NCBI GenBank assembly: GCA_021773235.1
Contig: JAJFKL010000021.1
Span: 1-64,000 of the forward strand
DNA from: Gammaproteobacteria bacterium
GTDB taxonomy: Bacteria > Pseudomonadota > Gammaproteobacteria > Eutrophobiales > Eutrophobiaceae
DNA length: 64,000 nt
Reading direction: 5' to 3'
The position numbers and the translations under genes were made by a program. Of this stretch, positions 1-9,420 are shown in pieces (the stretch's first letter is position 1; each line of letters opens with the position of its first letter). The notes below the pieces were generated by a model. That model searched no databases, was not told the DNA's origin, and worked only from the letters and a program-made list of their open reading frames with translations.

Positions 1-751
1 CAAAGAAATCAAAGATGCCGTTGAAGAGATCATCTGGAAACTCGACAGTGGCCAACTTCGTATAGCAGAAAAGGTCGATGGCGATTGGGTGGTCAATCAA
101 TGGTTGAAAAAAGCCGTACTGCTTTCTTTCATCCTTGAAAACAATGTCGTTATGCAAGGTGGCCTGACAAATTACTACGACAAAGTCCCTAATAAGTTAT
201 ACGGTTATAACAAAACTAATTTCATCGAAACCGGTGCACGTGTTGTTCCAAACGCAACGGTAAGACGTGGCAGTTATATCGGGCAAAACGTAGTCTTGAT
301 GCCTAGCTTTGTTAACATCGGCGCCTATGTCGACAGCGGCACGATGGTCGATACCTGGGCGACGGTTGGTTCATGCGCACAGATTGGTAAAAACGTTCAT
401 CTTTCCGGCGGAGTCGGAATTGGTGGTGTTTTAGAACCTCTACAAGCTAACCCCACCATAATTGAAGACAATTGTTTTATTGGCGCCCGTTCAGAAGTTG
501 TTGAAGGTGTCATAGTCGGGCAAGGCTCCGTTATTTCTATGGGCGTTTACATTGGTCAAAGCACACGCATCTTTGATCGCGCTACCGGAGAAGTCACCTA
601 CGGTTATATCCCACCTGGCTCAGTAGTCGTTTCAGGCAACCTGCCTTCGAATGATGGTAAATACAGTTTGTATTGCGCGGTTATCGTAAAGACTGTTGAT
701 GAAAAAACATTAAGCAAAGTTGGGATTAACGAAATCCTGCGCGACGTATAA
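1..751 (+). CDS. dapD: 2,3,4,5-tetrahydropyridine-2,6-dicarboxylate N-succinyltransferase (5' partial)
   Basis: Transfers succinyl from succinyl-CoA to tetrahydrodipicolinate in the succinylase branch of lysine and meso-diaminopimelate synthesis, in the cytoplasm. The frame is open from base 2, so the gene starts upstream of the window. About 25 N-terminal residues are missing compared with the roughly 274-residue family. The visible part covers the end of the N-terminal helical domain and the whole left-handed beta-helix. The hexapeptide section carries the hallmark segments [19 protein letters not shown] and [17 protein letters not shown], and the C-terminus ends in the usual KVGINE region. 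The next gene begins nine bases after the stop, suggesting co-transcription. Identity is secure; only the start is unseen. Confidence 0.97.
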   Translation, partial: KEIKDAVEEIIWKLDSGQLRIAEKVDGDWVVNQWLKKAVLLSFILENNVVMQGGLTNYYDKVPNKLYGYNKTNFIETGARVVPNATVRRGSYIGQNVVLMPSFVNIGAYVDSGTMVDTWATVGSCAQIGKNVHLSGGVGIGGVLEPLQANPTIIEDNCFIGARSEVVEGVIVGQGSVISMGVYIGQSTRIFDRATGEVTYGYIPPGSVVVSGNLPSNDGKYSLYCAVIVKTVDEKTLSKVGINEILRDV

Positions 752-759
752 AAACTCGT

Positions 760-1110
760 ATGTCATCCGTAACACTCTATGGCATAAAAAACTGCGACAC
801 TGTTAAAAAGGCACGGAAATGGTTAGATACCAATTCCGTGCCTTATACCTTCCATGACTTTCGTGTCGATGGCATCGACAAAACATTAATCAATAACTTT
901 CTGAAACAAATCGATCTTGAAATACTGATCAATAAACGTGGAACGACTTGGCGTAAATTATCAGACGAAGAAAAAGAGATTACGAATAAAACACAAGCGA
1001 TTAAATTAATGATAGAAAACCCGGCAATCATTAAACGACCGGTGTTGGATGTAAATAAAACGTTAGCTATTGGATTTAGTGAAGAGAGTTACAAATCTAT
1101 TAAGTTTTAA
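760..1110 (+). CDS. ArsC/Spx-family thioredoxin-fold protein, YffB type
   Basis: A 116-residue protein opening with the beta-strand and Cys of the ArsC/Spx superfamily (VTLYGIKNCDTVKKARKWL, Cys at about residue 13). It continues with the family's FHDFRVDG segment and a RPVLDV segment near the C-terminus. This matches the YffB subgroup, which sits beside dap genes in many gammaproteobacteria. No CxxC pair is present, so classical disulfide reductase chemistry is unlikely; a glutathione-linked role has been proposed for the family, but the substrate is unknown. It follows dapD by 8 bases and is probably in the same operon. The family call is firm, the function open. Confidence 0.88.
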   Translation: MSSVTLYGIKNCDTVKKARKWLDTNSVPYTFHDFRVDGIDKTLINNFLKQIDLEILINKRGTTWRKLSDEEKEITNKTQAIKLMIENPAIIKRPVLDVNKTLAIGFSEESYKSIKF

Positions 1111-1138
1111 CGACTGCTTTCGGCCAGAAGCGGACATT
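1111..1138 (+). repeat. Dispersed palindromic repeat, copy 1
   Basis: The sequence CGACTGCTTTCGGCCAGAAG followed by CGGACATT contains an imperfect dyad (GCTTT-CGGCC-AGAAGC). Diverged copies lie at 1714-1732 (same strand) and 2098-2125 (opposite strand), bracketing the two small genes between them. It may also act as a weak terminator for the dapD operon. Confidence 0.6.
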
Positions 1139-1195
1139 AACAACCACCCGCTTATGAACGTCCAGTTATCATGGGGTGGGAATTTGATGTGCCCG

Positions 1196-1612
1196 TTAAA
1201 CATCTTCAGATAGACCCTCTTTGTATTGTGGAACACCTTCAGGGATAACTTCCCATTTTGCTTTGGAGCCAACATAAATATGCATGCCAATGTCAATTTC
1301 TGGGTCACCGTTCACACAACCTAATGTGATGCCATGGATAGTGTCATTAAAAATACTGCAAAGTGTGGAACCACATAGATTACAAAACTGAATACCAAAA
1401 TCATGTTTGCCAACATAAGAGGTTAGTAAGTCTTCCCCGGACAACCATTTGAAATCTTGAGGCTCAACTAATGCAGAAGCGGATGCTTGGGAGCTAAATG
1501 CTTTACGACAACCCGAGCAGTGGCAAGATTTTGCATCGCGGAGTTTTCCGTCAACTTGATATTTCACTTTCCCACAAAAACACTCACCAGTTATCACAAC
1601 TTCACACTCCAT
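1196..1612 (-). CDS. GFA/CENP-V family zinc-binding protein
   Basis: A 138-residue protein with the zinc-binding layout of the glutathione-dependent formaldehyde-activating enzyme (GFA) fold: GECFCGKVKY near residue 11, CHCSGCRKAF near residue 31 and FCNLCGSTLC near residue 77. These supply the Cys sets that bind two zincs in this family. The C-terminal part has the usual short HIYVGSKAKW-like strand. Biochemical roles differ among members and most are uncharacterised, so formaldehyde detoxification should not be assumed. It is a single minus-strand gene between two copies of the palindromic repeat (1111, 1714), with no operon partner. The ATG at 1612 gives a normal family length. Confidence 0.88.
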   Translation of the reverse strand: MECEVVITGECFCGKVKYQVDGKLRDAKSCHCSGCRKAFSSQASASALVEPQDFKWLSGEDLLTSYVGKHDFGIQFCNLCGSTLCSIFNDTIHGITLGCVNGDPEIDIGMHIYVGSKAKWEVIPEGVPQYKEGLSEDV

Positions 1613-1713
1613 GATGTAATAAAGCCCATTAGGGAACCAAGAATAGAATATGTATTATGAAGTTTCATATTATTTATATGTCTGCTTTCAGTCACCTTAA
1701 TTATAATTCTCAT

Positions 1714-1732
1714 ATCGGCCAGAAGCGGACAT
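1714..1732 (+). repeat. Dispersed palindromic repeat, copy 2 (partial)
   Basis: TCGGCCAGAAGCGGACATG matches copy 1 over about 18 bases. A degenerate left half (CTGCTTTCAGTCACC) lies about 30 bases upstream. It abuts the 3' end of the minus-strand gene ending at 1736. Confidence 0.55.
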
Positions 1733-1735
1733 GAA

Positions 1736-2065
1736 TCAAATACCTCGGCCGTCAAAGACTAACAGAATATCTTTTATCAAATTATTTTTAATTCTGAATA
1801 ATTGAGCTATCTGCATAGTACGGTCTGGTTTTATATATTCATAAAAAATAGCTACAGAGTTTTCATCTTCTGTAATGCTTAATATATTGAATTTACATTT
1901 TTCTGGAGGATCATTTCTCAAGCTATCTAAGTACTCTGATGCAGAATGATAAGTGTTAAAAGTTCCGACAAAATTTAAATCTGACGCAAATAATGACTCT
2001 ATACCTTGAGTTTCTCCAGCACAGAAACATTTTATATATTCAATAGCAATCTCTCGATTATTCAT
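1736..2065 (-). CDS. SnoaL/NTF2-like fold small protein
   Basis: A 109-residue protein whose pattern fits the NTF2/SnoaL cone-barrel fold: an N-terminal helix (IAIEYIKCFCAGETQGIESLFA), DLNFVG, a YLDSLR helix, and alternating strands ending in a FRIKNN-L-IKDILLVFDGRGI segment. Members range from ketosteroid isomerase-like enzymes to ligand-binding proteins; no catalytic residues can be assigned. It stands alone on the minus strand between repeat copies 2 and 3, a placement that suggests recent insertion or exchange. The function is unknown. Confidence 0.65.
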   Translation of the reverse strand: MNNREIAIEYIKCFCAGETQGIESLFASDLNFVGTFNTYHSASEYLDSLRNDPPEKCKFNILSITEDENSVAIFYEYIKPDRTMQIAQLFRIKNNLIKDILLVFDGRGI

Positions 2066-2097
2066 TTTATATGATTACTAATAAAAAACTTGATAAG

Positions 2098-2125
2098 TGT
2101 CCGCTTACGGTCGTTAGCAGTCATT
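2098..2125 (-). repeat. Dispersed palindromic repeat, copy 3 (inverted)
   Basis: Read on the minus strand (AATGACTGCTAACGACCGTA then AGCGGACA) it aligns with copy 1 at the GACTGCT and AAGCGGACA ends, with a diverged centre. Its inverted orientation relative to copies 1 and 2 closes the two-gene segment 1111-2125. Confidence 0.5.
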
Positions 2126-2134
2126 GTAATATGA

Positions 2135-3049
2135 CTAACTTCCTAAACTTTCCAACATTTCTATAGAAGGTGCAAAGAAATAAGCACCGCTTTTCGCCGT
2201 TGTGTAATTCATTAAATGGTCATGTAAGCCATCACCACTGGTACCGAACATATTTGCCAACATCTTTTCTAGAATAATGTTGTCTTTACTGTAGGCCAGA
2301 AAAAACAAACCTGCGTCGCCCGAAGCCTGACCATATGGCAAGCTGTGGCGAACGATTTCGAGTTCTTCTCCATCTTCTTCTATCACCACCCTGCTGACAT
2401 GCGAAGTCTCCGGCATGACAGCTTCATCAAGTTCTATACTGTCAGGTTTAGTGCGACCAATAATTTTTTCCTGTTCATCATCAGCGACCGTCTGCCATTT
2501 TGGTAGGTTGTGGATATAGCGTTGTGCTAATACATAACTGCCGCCATTAAACTCCGGCTCGTCGTCTATTAATGCCACTTCGGCTCGTTCTTCACCCTCG
2601 GGGTTTTCAGTACCATCAATAAAGTCGGTCAGGTCACGGTCATCCAGATAATGAAAAGCATCAACCTCATCAAGGATATCGATACTTTCCTTAATAGGTT
2701 TAATAAATTCACGCGCCAAGACATAAGCCATATCCTTTCTATCGGAATGGACATGCAAGAACATATCGCCTCCGGTAGCGGGAGCAGAAACATCACCTTT
2801 GCCCAGAGCTACAAATGCTTTCAATCTTTGGGGCCTACTATCCGGATGGTTAGCGTCCCAGTAATCGGCACCAAAGGCCACACTGGCAAACAGACTGTCG
2901 ACCTTATGCTGTTTTTTTAATGTTTCGATTAATGTCGGTAATGCTGCGCATTGTTTGACAACATTATTCGAATTACTAGTAACATTAATGACTATATAGA
3001 GAGCATGTTGTGCGGCTTCAGCTAAGATTGCGGACTGTGGGGTACTCAT
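2135..3049 (-). CDS. Dyp-type heme peroxidase (YfeX-like)
   Basis: A 304-residue dye-decolorizing peroxidase. It carries the diagnostic GxxDG-type motif as FIDGTENP (Asp near residue 145), in which the Asp assists hydrogen peroxide cleavage. A His in the segment after MPETSHV is the likely proximal heme ligand, and the C-terminal barrel keeps the LPYG...GLFFLAYSK pattern. Length and motifs fit the P/B-type YfeX group; there is no Tat or Sec signal, so it should be cytoplasmic. Physiological substrates are uncertain; YfeX members have been discussed in porphyrinogen oxidation and heme iron handling. It is a single gene, divergent from recQ across about 180 bases. Confidence 0.92.
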   Translation of the reverse strand: MSTPQSAILAEAAQHALYIVINVTSNSNNVVKQCAALPTLIETLKKQHKVDSLFASVAFGADYWDANHPDSRPQRLKAFVALGKGDVSAPATGGDMFLHVHSDRKDMAYVLAREFIKPIKESIDILDEVDAFHYLDDRDLTDFIDGTENPEGEERAEVALIDDEPEFNGGSYVLAQRYIHNLPKWQTVADDEQEKIIGRTKPDSIELDEAVMPETSHVSRVVIEEDGEELEIVRHSLPYGQASGDAGLFFLAYSKDNIILEKMLANMFGTSGDGLHDHLMNYTTAKSGAYFFAPSIEMLESLGS

Positions 3050-3232
3050 TATTATTTATTCCCTTATACATTTTTTAAGACTGATTTACACTATAACAAT
3101 ATTTTTCTTTCTGCTTAAGACTATCAATAGGTATTCAGGTTATTAGCTCGGTATATAGTACAATCAAGCCTTGATTAATGCAGAACAATTCCTTACACCA
3201 ACAAAAATAAACGTCAAAGGACGACTTCTCGA

Positions 3233-5347
3233 TTGAAACAAGCACACGCAATACTAAAATCTACTTTTGGCTATGATCAGTTCCGCCATTCCCAACAAGA
3301 AATAATACAAGATCTACTGGAAGGCAATGACGCACTCGTTTTAATGCCCACTGGTGGTGGCAAATCATTGTGTTACCAGATCCCTGCGCTGGTGCGCGAA
3401 GGTACTGCCATCGTCATTTCACCGCTGATTGCATTGATGCAGGACCAAGTCGTCGCCTTAAAACAACTTGGGGTTAAAGCAGCATTTCTAAACTCCAGCA
3501 TGAGCAATGATGAAGCTCAATTAGTTGAACAACAATTGATTAATCATGAACTTGATCTTGTCTATGTGGCACCTGAGAGATTACTGACTAATCACATGCT
3601 GTTCCTGCTGGATCAATGCCAAGTGTCTTTATTTGCAATTGATGAGGCACATTGCGTATCTCAGTGGGGGCATGATTTTCGGCCTGAATATCAGCGCTTG
3701 AAAATATTACATGAACGTTACCCCTCAATACCACGTATTGCTCTAACCGCTACCGCTGATCAACGCACGCGTGAAGAAATCATTTCACAGCTGCAACTAG
3801 AACAGGCAAAGGTCTACATCAATAGTTTTGATCGAATCAATATTACCTATGCCATCTCGGAAGGAAATAAACCCAAACAACGACTATGGCGATTCCTTGA
3901 AGAAAACCATAAAAATGATGCTGGGATTGTTTATTGCCTGTCTCGTAAAAAAGTAGAAGCGATCGCTGAATGGCTGTCCGATCAGGGTCGGACAGCCTTA
4001 CCTTATCATGCAGGATTGCCTAATGATGTACGCCAAAATAATCAGCAACGTTTCTTACGCGAAGACAGTATCATCATAGTCGCAACGATTGCGTTTGGTA
4101 TGGGTATCGATAAACCTGATGTTCGCTTTGTGGCACATCTAAACTTACCCAAGAGTATCGAAGCCTATTATCAGGAAACCGGTCGTGCTGGGCGTGATGG
4201 TGAAGCAGCTAACGCCTGGATGGCCTATGGTTTACAAGATGTGATCACGCTTCGTCAATTTATGCAAAACTCAAATGCCAACGAGGTACATAAACGCGTT
4301 GAACATCACAAACTCGAATCGATGCTCGGGCTTTGTGAGCTTATCACTTGTCGGCGCCATGCCTTGCTTGATTATTTCGATGAATCGTCTTCAGAGAAAT
4401 GTAATGCATGTGACAATTGCCAAAGCCCACCTGAAAAATGGGACGCCACTGAATCTGCACAAAAAGCACTGTCTGCTATTTACCGCACTGAACAACGTTT
4501 TGGGGTGACCTATATCGTCGATATTCTGCTTGGCAAAAACGATGACCGAATTCAAAGAAATGGTCATGACAAAATCAGCACCTTTGCTATTGGGAAAGAG
4601 TTAGCTGCAACAGAGTGGCGCAGTGTGTTCAGACAACTCATCGCTCTCGGTTATATTAATATCGATATGGAACGTCACGGTGCTTTACGTCTTACTGAAG
4701 AATGTCGTCCAATATTACGTGGCGAACAAAAACTTGATTTAAGAAAACAAACACAAGAAGAAAAAATAACCAAGGAATCAAAACAGAAAACGACAGTTCG
4801 CCCACAAGATCAATTATTATGGGACGCGTTACGATCACTACGGCTTAAACTAGCAGAGGAATCTGGCGTACCGCCCTATGTCATCTTCCATGACACCACC
4901 TTACAAGAAATGGTTAGAAAAAGACCTTCATCAACTGACGGCATGCTTCGCATCTCGGGAGTTGGAGAACAAAAGCTTCAACGCTATGGCCAACAATTTC
5001 TCAGTGAAATTGCCAAACGCCCTCTTTCAGCTTTACTCGATAACAATCTTAGCAAAACGATTAATGAAACACTGATGCTCTATCAGCAAGAGTTCAGTAT
5101 TGAAAAAATTGCAGAACAAAGGGATAAAAACATCAGCACTATTTACACGCATCTAGCCGATGCTATTGAATTAGGATTATTAGATGTCCGTGATGTTATC
5201 GATCTGGATGACGGAGCATACGATGAGATTGTCTATATTATTGAAACAATGGAAGACGACGATAAGAATCGACTCAAACCTCTTTATGAAGCATTAAATG
5301 AAGAATACGACTATGGTGTTTTAAGATGTGTGCAAGCGTCTATTTGA
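3233..5347 (+). CDS. recQ: ATP-dependent DNA helicase RecQ
   Basis: A 3'-5' DNA helicase acting in recombination, fork repair and RecF-pathway processing. Residues about 1-340 hold the SF2 motor: Walker A MPTGGGKS near residue 40, DEAHCVSQWGHDFRPEY, and motif VI QETGRAGRDG. The zinc-binding RQC part has CRRHALLDYF...CNACDNC. An HRDC domain follows near residues 515-590. The roughly 100-residue C-terminal extension (FSIEKIAEQRDKNISTIYTHL) looks like the extra helix-turn-helix found in some RecQ proteins, which explains 704 residues against about 609 in E. coli. The start is TTG at 3233 with AAAGGA upstream; the motor motifs begin at once, so little could be missing. It is divergent from the peroxidase gene. 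Confidence 0.97.
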   Translation: MKQAHAILKSTFGYDQFRHSQQEIIQDLLEGNDALVLMPTGGGKSLCYQIPALVREGTAIVISPLIALMQDQVVALKQLGVKAAFLNSSMSNDEAQLVEQQLINHELDLVYVAPERLLTNHMLFLLDQCQVSLFAIDEAHCVSQWGHDFRPEYQRLKILHERYPSIPRIALTATADQRTREEIISQLQLEQAKVYINSFDRINITYAISEGNKPKQRLWRFLEENHKNDAGIVYCLSRKKVEAIAEWLSDQGRTALPYHAGLPNDVRQNNQQRFLREDSIIIVATIAFGMGIDKPDVRFVAHLNLPKSIEAYYQETGRAGRDGEAANAWMAYGLQDVITLRQFMQNSNANEVHKRVEHHKLESMLGLCELITCRRHALLDYFDESSSEKCNACDNCQSPPEKWDATESAQKALSAIYRTEQRFGVTYIVDILLGKNDDRIQRNGHDKISTFAIGKELAATEWRSVFRQLIALGYINIDMERHGALRLTEECRPILRGEQKLDLRKQTQEEKITKESKQKTTVRPQDQLLWDALRSLRLKLAEESGVPPYVIFHDTTLQEMVRKRPSSTDGMLRISGVGEQKLQRYGQQFLSEIAKRPLSALLDNNLSKTINETLMLYQQEFSIEKIAEQRDKNISTIYTHLADAIELGLLDVRDVIDLDDGAYDEIVYIIETMEDDDKNRLKPLYEALNEEYDYGVLRCVQASI

Positions 5348-5621
5348 TTTTGGGTGCCAACAATTAAGATTTGGATATTATCGTTAAAAAGCGATGTTTT
5401 TATCTATAAAACACTTAGTTTTATCTTTATTAAATACCTTGCAGTATCCCCAATAAAAAATTAATATATTTGCAATAAATTCAATTACTTATAGACATAC
5501 AAGCATCTTGATTTAGCAGGCATGATGTTCTATCTTATATAGTGAATAATGTGAATTTAGCTGTTTAAATGTACTCTGAATATAAGTAAAAAAATAAGTG
5601 ATTAATTAGGAGATATACAGT

Positions 5622-5951
5622 ATGGCTAATGTAAAAATGATTATTAAATACCCTCATCCACATGATGTTTACGCTTTTGATCATCTCTATAAGGAAGAGC
5701 ATCTTCCTCTTATAACTGAAAAACTGGATGGCAAGACAAAGATGGTGACAACGACGGCACTTCCTCATGCCCATCATATTCTTCCAGCATATCATCGTAC
5801 CTCAGAAATATATTTTCCTTCTATGGATGTATTGCTCGCCAGTACACAATCAGATGCTGGAAAAGAAGTCTTGGCACATGCCGCTGAAATTTCGACAGGT
5901 GGCGCACCAAGTTTTATTATTGCAGAAGAAGAGGACGTGATTGAGTTCTAG
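5622..5951 (+). CDS. EthD-family small protein
   Basis: A 109-residue protein with the EthD dimeric ferredoxin-like pattern: VKMIIKYPHPHDVYAFDHLY at the N-terminus, a central EIYFPSMDVLLAS strand-helix, and a C-terminal strand ending in IAEEEDVIEF. The family name comes from an accessory protein of ether degradation; most members have no proven function. A good ribosome-binding site (AGGAGA at about 5609) supports the ATG at 5622. It is isolated: 274 AT-rich bases without a recognisable gene separate it from recQ, and it converges on glmM. Confidence 0.85.
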   Translation: MANVKMIIKYPHPHDVYAFDHLYKEEHLPLITEKLDGKTKMVTTTALPHAHHILPAYHRTSEIYFPSMDVLLASTQSDAGKEVLAHAAEISTGGAPSFIIAEEEDVIEF

Positions 5952-5953
5952 TT

Positions 5954-5984
5954 TAATTAACAAGTTGTTATTTATTGTTAATTA
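5954..5984. terminator. Inverted repeat between convergent genes
   Basis: TAATTAACAA and TTGTTAATTA form a perfect 10-bp AT-rich stem around an 11-base loop. It sits between the stop of the EthD gene and the 3' end of glmM, and could end transcription from either side although T-tracts are weak. Confidence 0.4.
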
Positions 5985-5994
5985 CTTTTATGGT

Positions 5995-7350
5995 TTAAAG
6001 TGATTTTTCGACTACTTCACTAACTTTAGTTGAAAGCTGATCAACTAAGGTTTCTACTTGTTGGTGGTTTTCACCTTCTACCATAACTCTCACTAAGGGT
6101 TCTGTACCAGAAGGTCTTAGGACTACTCGTCCTGAATCGCCAAGTGTATTTTCTGCATCCTTGATAGCATCAAGAATTTCATTGTTGGAAGCAATATCAA
6201 TTTTCTTTTGAAGCTTTACGTTCTTCATTATTTGTGGAAACTTGGTGATAGTGCCAACTAGCTCTGATAGTTTTTTCTCATTTACTTTCATAGCCTCAAG
6301 TACTTGTAGTGCAGCTATGATTCCATCACCTGTTGTTGTGCGATCAAGGTTAATAATATGACCTGATGTTTCTCCGCCCAAGACCAGTTTTTCTTTCAGT
6401 AATAATTCCATAACATAACGATCACCAACTGAGGCCCTTAAAAAGTCCAACTGTAAATCCTTTATCGCATGTTCCAGACCCAGATTACTCATTACAGTAC
6501 CGACAACGGCACCATTTAATTTCTCCGTATCTAACTGCGCAATAGCATAAAGAATATCATCACCATCAATAACATTTCCTTGTTCGTCGACCATTATTAA
6601 GCGATCGCCATCTCCGTCTAATGCTATACCAACATCAGCACGTGACTCTTTCACCAAGGCTTGTAATGCTGACGGTGACGTCGCCCCACATTCATCATTA
6701 ATATTTAGCCCGTCTGGTGTTGCTGCATGGAGAAATACTTCTGCGCCTAATTCCTCAAAGACTTTCGGTGCAATGTGGTAGGTTGCACCATTGGCACAAT
6801 CGACGGCAATTCTCAGTCCGTTAAAATCAACATTATTATGTAACTTTGATTTACAAAACTCGATATAACGTCTCGGTGCATCTGTTATGCGTCTTGCCTT
6901 ACCAAGGTGTCGGGAATGAACTGAGAGCAATGGTAAATTCAATTCATCCTCAATTTCATGCTCAACTTGATCGGGCAGTTTAGTACCGTCACCTGAAAAG
7001 AATTTAATACCATTATCATAGAATGGATTATGTGATGCGCTAATCACAATGCCTGCTTGCGCGCGTGTGTTTTTAGTTAAATAGGCTATGCCTGGGGTTG
7101 GCATAGGACCTAGCAAGCGAATATCAACCCCTGCTGCAGATAGACCTGCTTCAAGCGCTGATTCAAACATATAACCAGATATCCGTGTATCTTTACCTAT
7201 TAGAACAGGACCATTACCTTTTTTTGCAAGTACACGCCCTGCAGCCCAACCGAGTTTCATAATAAAGTCAGGTGTGATCACACCCTCACCGACAATGCCA
7301 CGAATGCCATCGGTACCGAAATATTTTCTGCTGTTGGTATTAATCGTAAT
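5995..7350 (-). CDS. glmM: Phosphoglucosamine mutase (start codon anomalous)
   Basis: Converts glucosamine-6-P to glucosamine-1-P for UDP-GlcNAc, peptidoglycan and lipopolysaccharide synthesis. The active-site serine loop GIVISASHNPFYDNG, the Mg-binding DGDGDR and the C-terminal phosphate-binding RPSGTEPLVRVMVEG are all intact. The essential N-terminal KYFGTDGIRG is encoded upstream of the first usual start (GTG at 7281), but that frame is closed by TGA at 7351-7353 with no ATG, GTG or TTG between. Only ATT (7350, 7344) or ACG could start it, unless a one-base error hides the GTG near 7355. Starting at 7281 would delete the GTDGIRG strand, so the gene must begin near 7350. It lies after ftsH, but folP, usually between them, is absent. 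Confidence 0.9.
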   Translation of the reverse strand: MTINTNSRKYFGTDGIRGIVGEGVITPDFIMKLGWAAGRVLAKKGNGPVLIGKDTRISGYMFESALEAGLSAAGVDIRLLGPMPTPGIAYLTKNTRAQAGIVISASHNPFYDNGIKFFSGDGTKLPDQVEHEIEDELNLPLLSVHSRHLGKARRITDAPRRYIEFCKSKLHNNVDFNGLRIAVDCANGATYHIAPKVFEELGAEVFLHAATPDGLNINDECGATSPSALQALVKESRADVGIALDGDGDRLIMVDEQGNVIDGDDILYAIAQLDTEKLNGAVVGTVMSNLGLEHAIKDLQLDFLRASVGDRYVMELLLKEKLVLGGETSGHIINLDRTTTGDGIIAALQVLEAMKVNEKKLSELVGTITKFPQIMKNVKLQKKIDIASNNEILDAIKDAENTLGDSGRVVLRPSGTEPLVRVMVEGENHQQVETLVDQLSTKVSEVVEKSL

Positions 7351-7398
7351 TCACTTATCGATTAGGTTATAGATAACCCTATTGTGCGGATAAAAACG

Positions 7399-7432
7399 AA
7401 ACCTGTGAAGTAAAAAATTACTTCACAGGTTT
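7399..7432 (-). terminator. Rho-independent terminator of ftsH
   Basis: AAACCTGTGAAGTAA and its exact complement form a 15-bp stem with a four-base loop, followed on the minus strand by CGTTTTTA. It lies 10 bases past the ftsH stop and upstream of glmM, so glmM probably needs readthrough or its own promoter in the 50 bases that remain. Confidence 0.8.
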
Positions 7433-7441
7433 GTAATTGTT

Positions 7442-9382
7442 TTATGCAGGTTTTGCTGGTGGTTCACCCGATGGCGCATCATCTTCTTTTGATGATTTTG
7501 CTTTAGACTTATCTTTTTTCTTTGCAGAAGTAGAATCATCATCATCACTATCATCCCAACCTGATGGCGGTCTAGGTGTCTTTCCTTCCATAAGATCATC
7601 AATCTGATCAGAGTCTATCGTCTCGTACTTAATTAGTGCTTCGGCCATGCTATGAAGCTTATCTTCATTTTCCTTCAGAATTTTCTCTGAACGAGCATAG
7701 TTCTTGTCAACAATAGAACGTATCTCTTCATCGATAGTATGAGATGTTTCGTCTGAGATAGCCTTATGTTGTGTCACTGAGTGTCCCAGAAAGACTTCGC
7801 CATCTTCTTCGCTGTAAGTCAAAGGACCCAGTTTTTCTGACAAGCCCCATTTAGTTACCATATTACGTGCTAGCAATGTTGCTCGTTCAATATCGTTACT
7901 TGCTCCAGTGGTAACCATATCTGCACCAAAGATCAGTTCTTCTGCAATTCGACCACCAAATAAAGTCGAGATCTGACATTCTAGTAATTGCTTGGAATAA
8001 CTAAGTCGGTCTTCTTCCGGTAAGAACATTGTGACACCTAAGGCACGTCCACGAGGAATTATTGTAACCTTGTATACTGGATCGTGTGATGGCATCAATC
8101 GACCAACAATAGCATGTCCCGCTTCGTGATATGCGGTGAGTTTCTTCTCTTCCTCACCCATCACCATAGAACGCCGTTCTGCGCCCATCATGATCTTGTC
8201 TTTGGCACGCTCGAATTCTTCCATCTCAACTAATTTTTTATTGGCACGTGCTGCAAATAGTGCGGCCTCGTTTACCAAATTAGCCAAATCAGCACCGGAG
8301 AAACCTGGTGTACCGCGCGCAATGATATTCGCTTTAATATCATCACCCAAAGCAACCTTACGCATATGCACCTTAAGGATTTGTTCACGACCACGAATAT
8401 CAGGTAGTGGTACAACAACCTGACGGTCAAATCGACCCGGTCTTAATAAAGCAGGATCTAATACATCGGGACGGTTGGTTGCGGCGATAACAATCACGCC
8501 TTCATTACCTTCAAAACCATCCATTTCTACCAATAATTGGTTTAAAGTTTGTTCACGTTCATCGTGTCCACCACCTAAACCAGCACCACGATGACGGCCT
8601 ACAGCGTCGATTTCATCAATAAAGATAATACATGGCGCATGTTTCTTGGCCTGTTCAAACATATCGCGTACACGCGATGCGCCGACACCAACAAACATCT
8701 CAACAAAATCAGAACCCGATATCGTAAAGAAAGGTACTTTCGCTTCACCAGCGATGGCTTTTGCTAATAACGTTTTACCGGTACCAGGAGACCCTACCAT
8801 TAAGACACCAGATGGTATCTTGCCACCCAGTTTCTGGAATTTTCCAGGATCACGCAAAAATTCGACTAATTCTGCTACTTCTTCTTTTGCCTCTTCCACA
8901 CCAGCAACATCACTGAAGGTGATCTTAATCTGATCTTCGCCTAATAATCGTGCACGACTCTTACCAAACGACATCGCGCCACGACCACCACCACCACCTT
9001 GCATCTGACGCATAAAATAAATCCAGATACCGAGTAACAGTAGAATAGGAAACCATGAAATTAGCGCATGAGCCCAAAATGAGTTTTTATTCGGCTCAAT
9101 ACCTTTAATTTCAACATTGTTCTCTAATAGAGTACCTATCAAGGCATCATTGCTGGTTTCAGGGCTATACGTAGTAAATAAACGATTACCGTCGGACATA
9201 TGACCTGTAATTGAGCTGCCCTCAATCCCCACGGAGGCAATTTGGCCCGTTTTCACATAAGAGATAAATTGGGAATAAGTGATCTCCCCAGACAATGCCG
9301 GGTTGTCATATTTGTTGAATACCATCATCAGGACTAGGGCGATAATTACCCATAAGACCAGATTTTTTGCCATGTCGTTCAA
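7442..9382 (-). CDS. ftsH: ATP-dependent zinc metalloprotease FtsH
   Basis: Membrane-anchored AAA+ protease that removes damaged membrane proteins and regulators such as LpxC. Two N-terminal membrane segments ([16 protein letters not shown] and [19 protein letters not shown]) flank a periplasmic domain. The AAA domain has Walker A GSPGTGKT (a Ser where Pro is common), Walker [12 protein letters not shown] and the SRH; the protease domain has the zinc site HEAGH. The C-terminus is long, acidic then Lys-rich. TTG at 9382 is chosen because GAGG lies nine bases upstream and the product (MNDMAKNL) parallels one described E. coli start; the ATG at 9373 is also possible. It follows rlmE by 38 bases, a conserved pair, and ends at a strong terminator. 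Confidence 0.97.
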   Translation of the reverse strand: MNDMAKNLVLWVIIALVLMMVFNKYDNPALSGEITYSQFISYVKTGQIASVGIEGSSITGHMSDGNRLFTTYSPETSNDALIGTLLENNVEIKGIEPNKNSFWAHALISWFPILLLLGIWIYFMRQMQGGGGGRGAMSFGKSRARLLGEDQIKITFSDVAGVEEAKEEVAELVEFLRDPGKFQKLGGKIPSGVLMVGSPGTGKTLLAKAIAGEAKVPFFTISGSDFVEMFVGVGASRVRDMFEQAKKHAPCIIFIDEIDAVGRHRGAGLGGGHDEREQTLNQLLVEMDGFEGNEGVIVIAATNRPDVLDPALLRPGRFDRQVVVPLPDIRGREQILKVHMRKVALGDDIKANIIARGTPGFSGADLANLVNEAALFAARANKKLVEMEEFERAKDKIMMGAERRSMVMGEEEKKLTAYHEAGHAIVGRLMPSHDPVYKVTIIPRGRALGVTMFLPEEDRLSYSKQLLECQISTLFGGRIAEELIFGADMVTTGASNDIERATLLARNMVTKWGLSEKLGPLTYSEEDGEVFLGHSVTQHKAISDETSHTIDEEIRSIVDKNYARSEKILKENEDKLHSMAEALIKYETIDSDQIDDLMEGKTPRPPSGWDDSDDDDSTSAKKKDKSKAKSSKEDDAPSGEPPAKPA

Positions 9383-9420
9383 ATCAATAAACCTCAATAA
9401 TTAATGATTTCATTTTTCTA

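Noticed and set aside
1111..2125. Possible integron gene-cassette array (attC sites) around the two small genes
   Set aside because: The repeats are palindromic but lack the RYYYAAC and GTTRRRY core sites and there is no integrase; copies also differ in orientation.
5348..5621. Hidden gene or RNA between recQ and the EthD gene
   Set aside because: AT-rich, no long frame, only a four-pair stem (TATCG/CGAT) after recQ; nothing firm enough to call.
8136..8933. Plus-strand reading frames opposite ftsH
   Set aside because: They follow the codon pattern of the ftsH gene on the other strand, have no ribosome sites and no recognisable domains; the same holds for many other frames inside carB, acs, rlmE and nirB.
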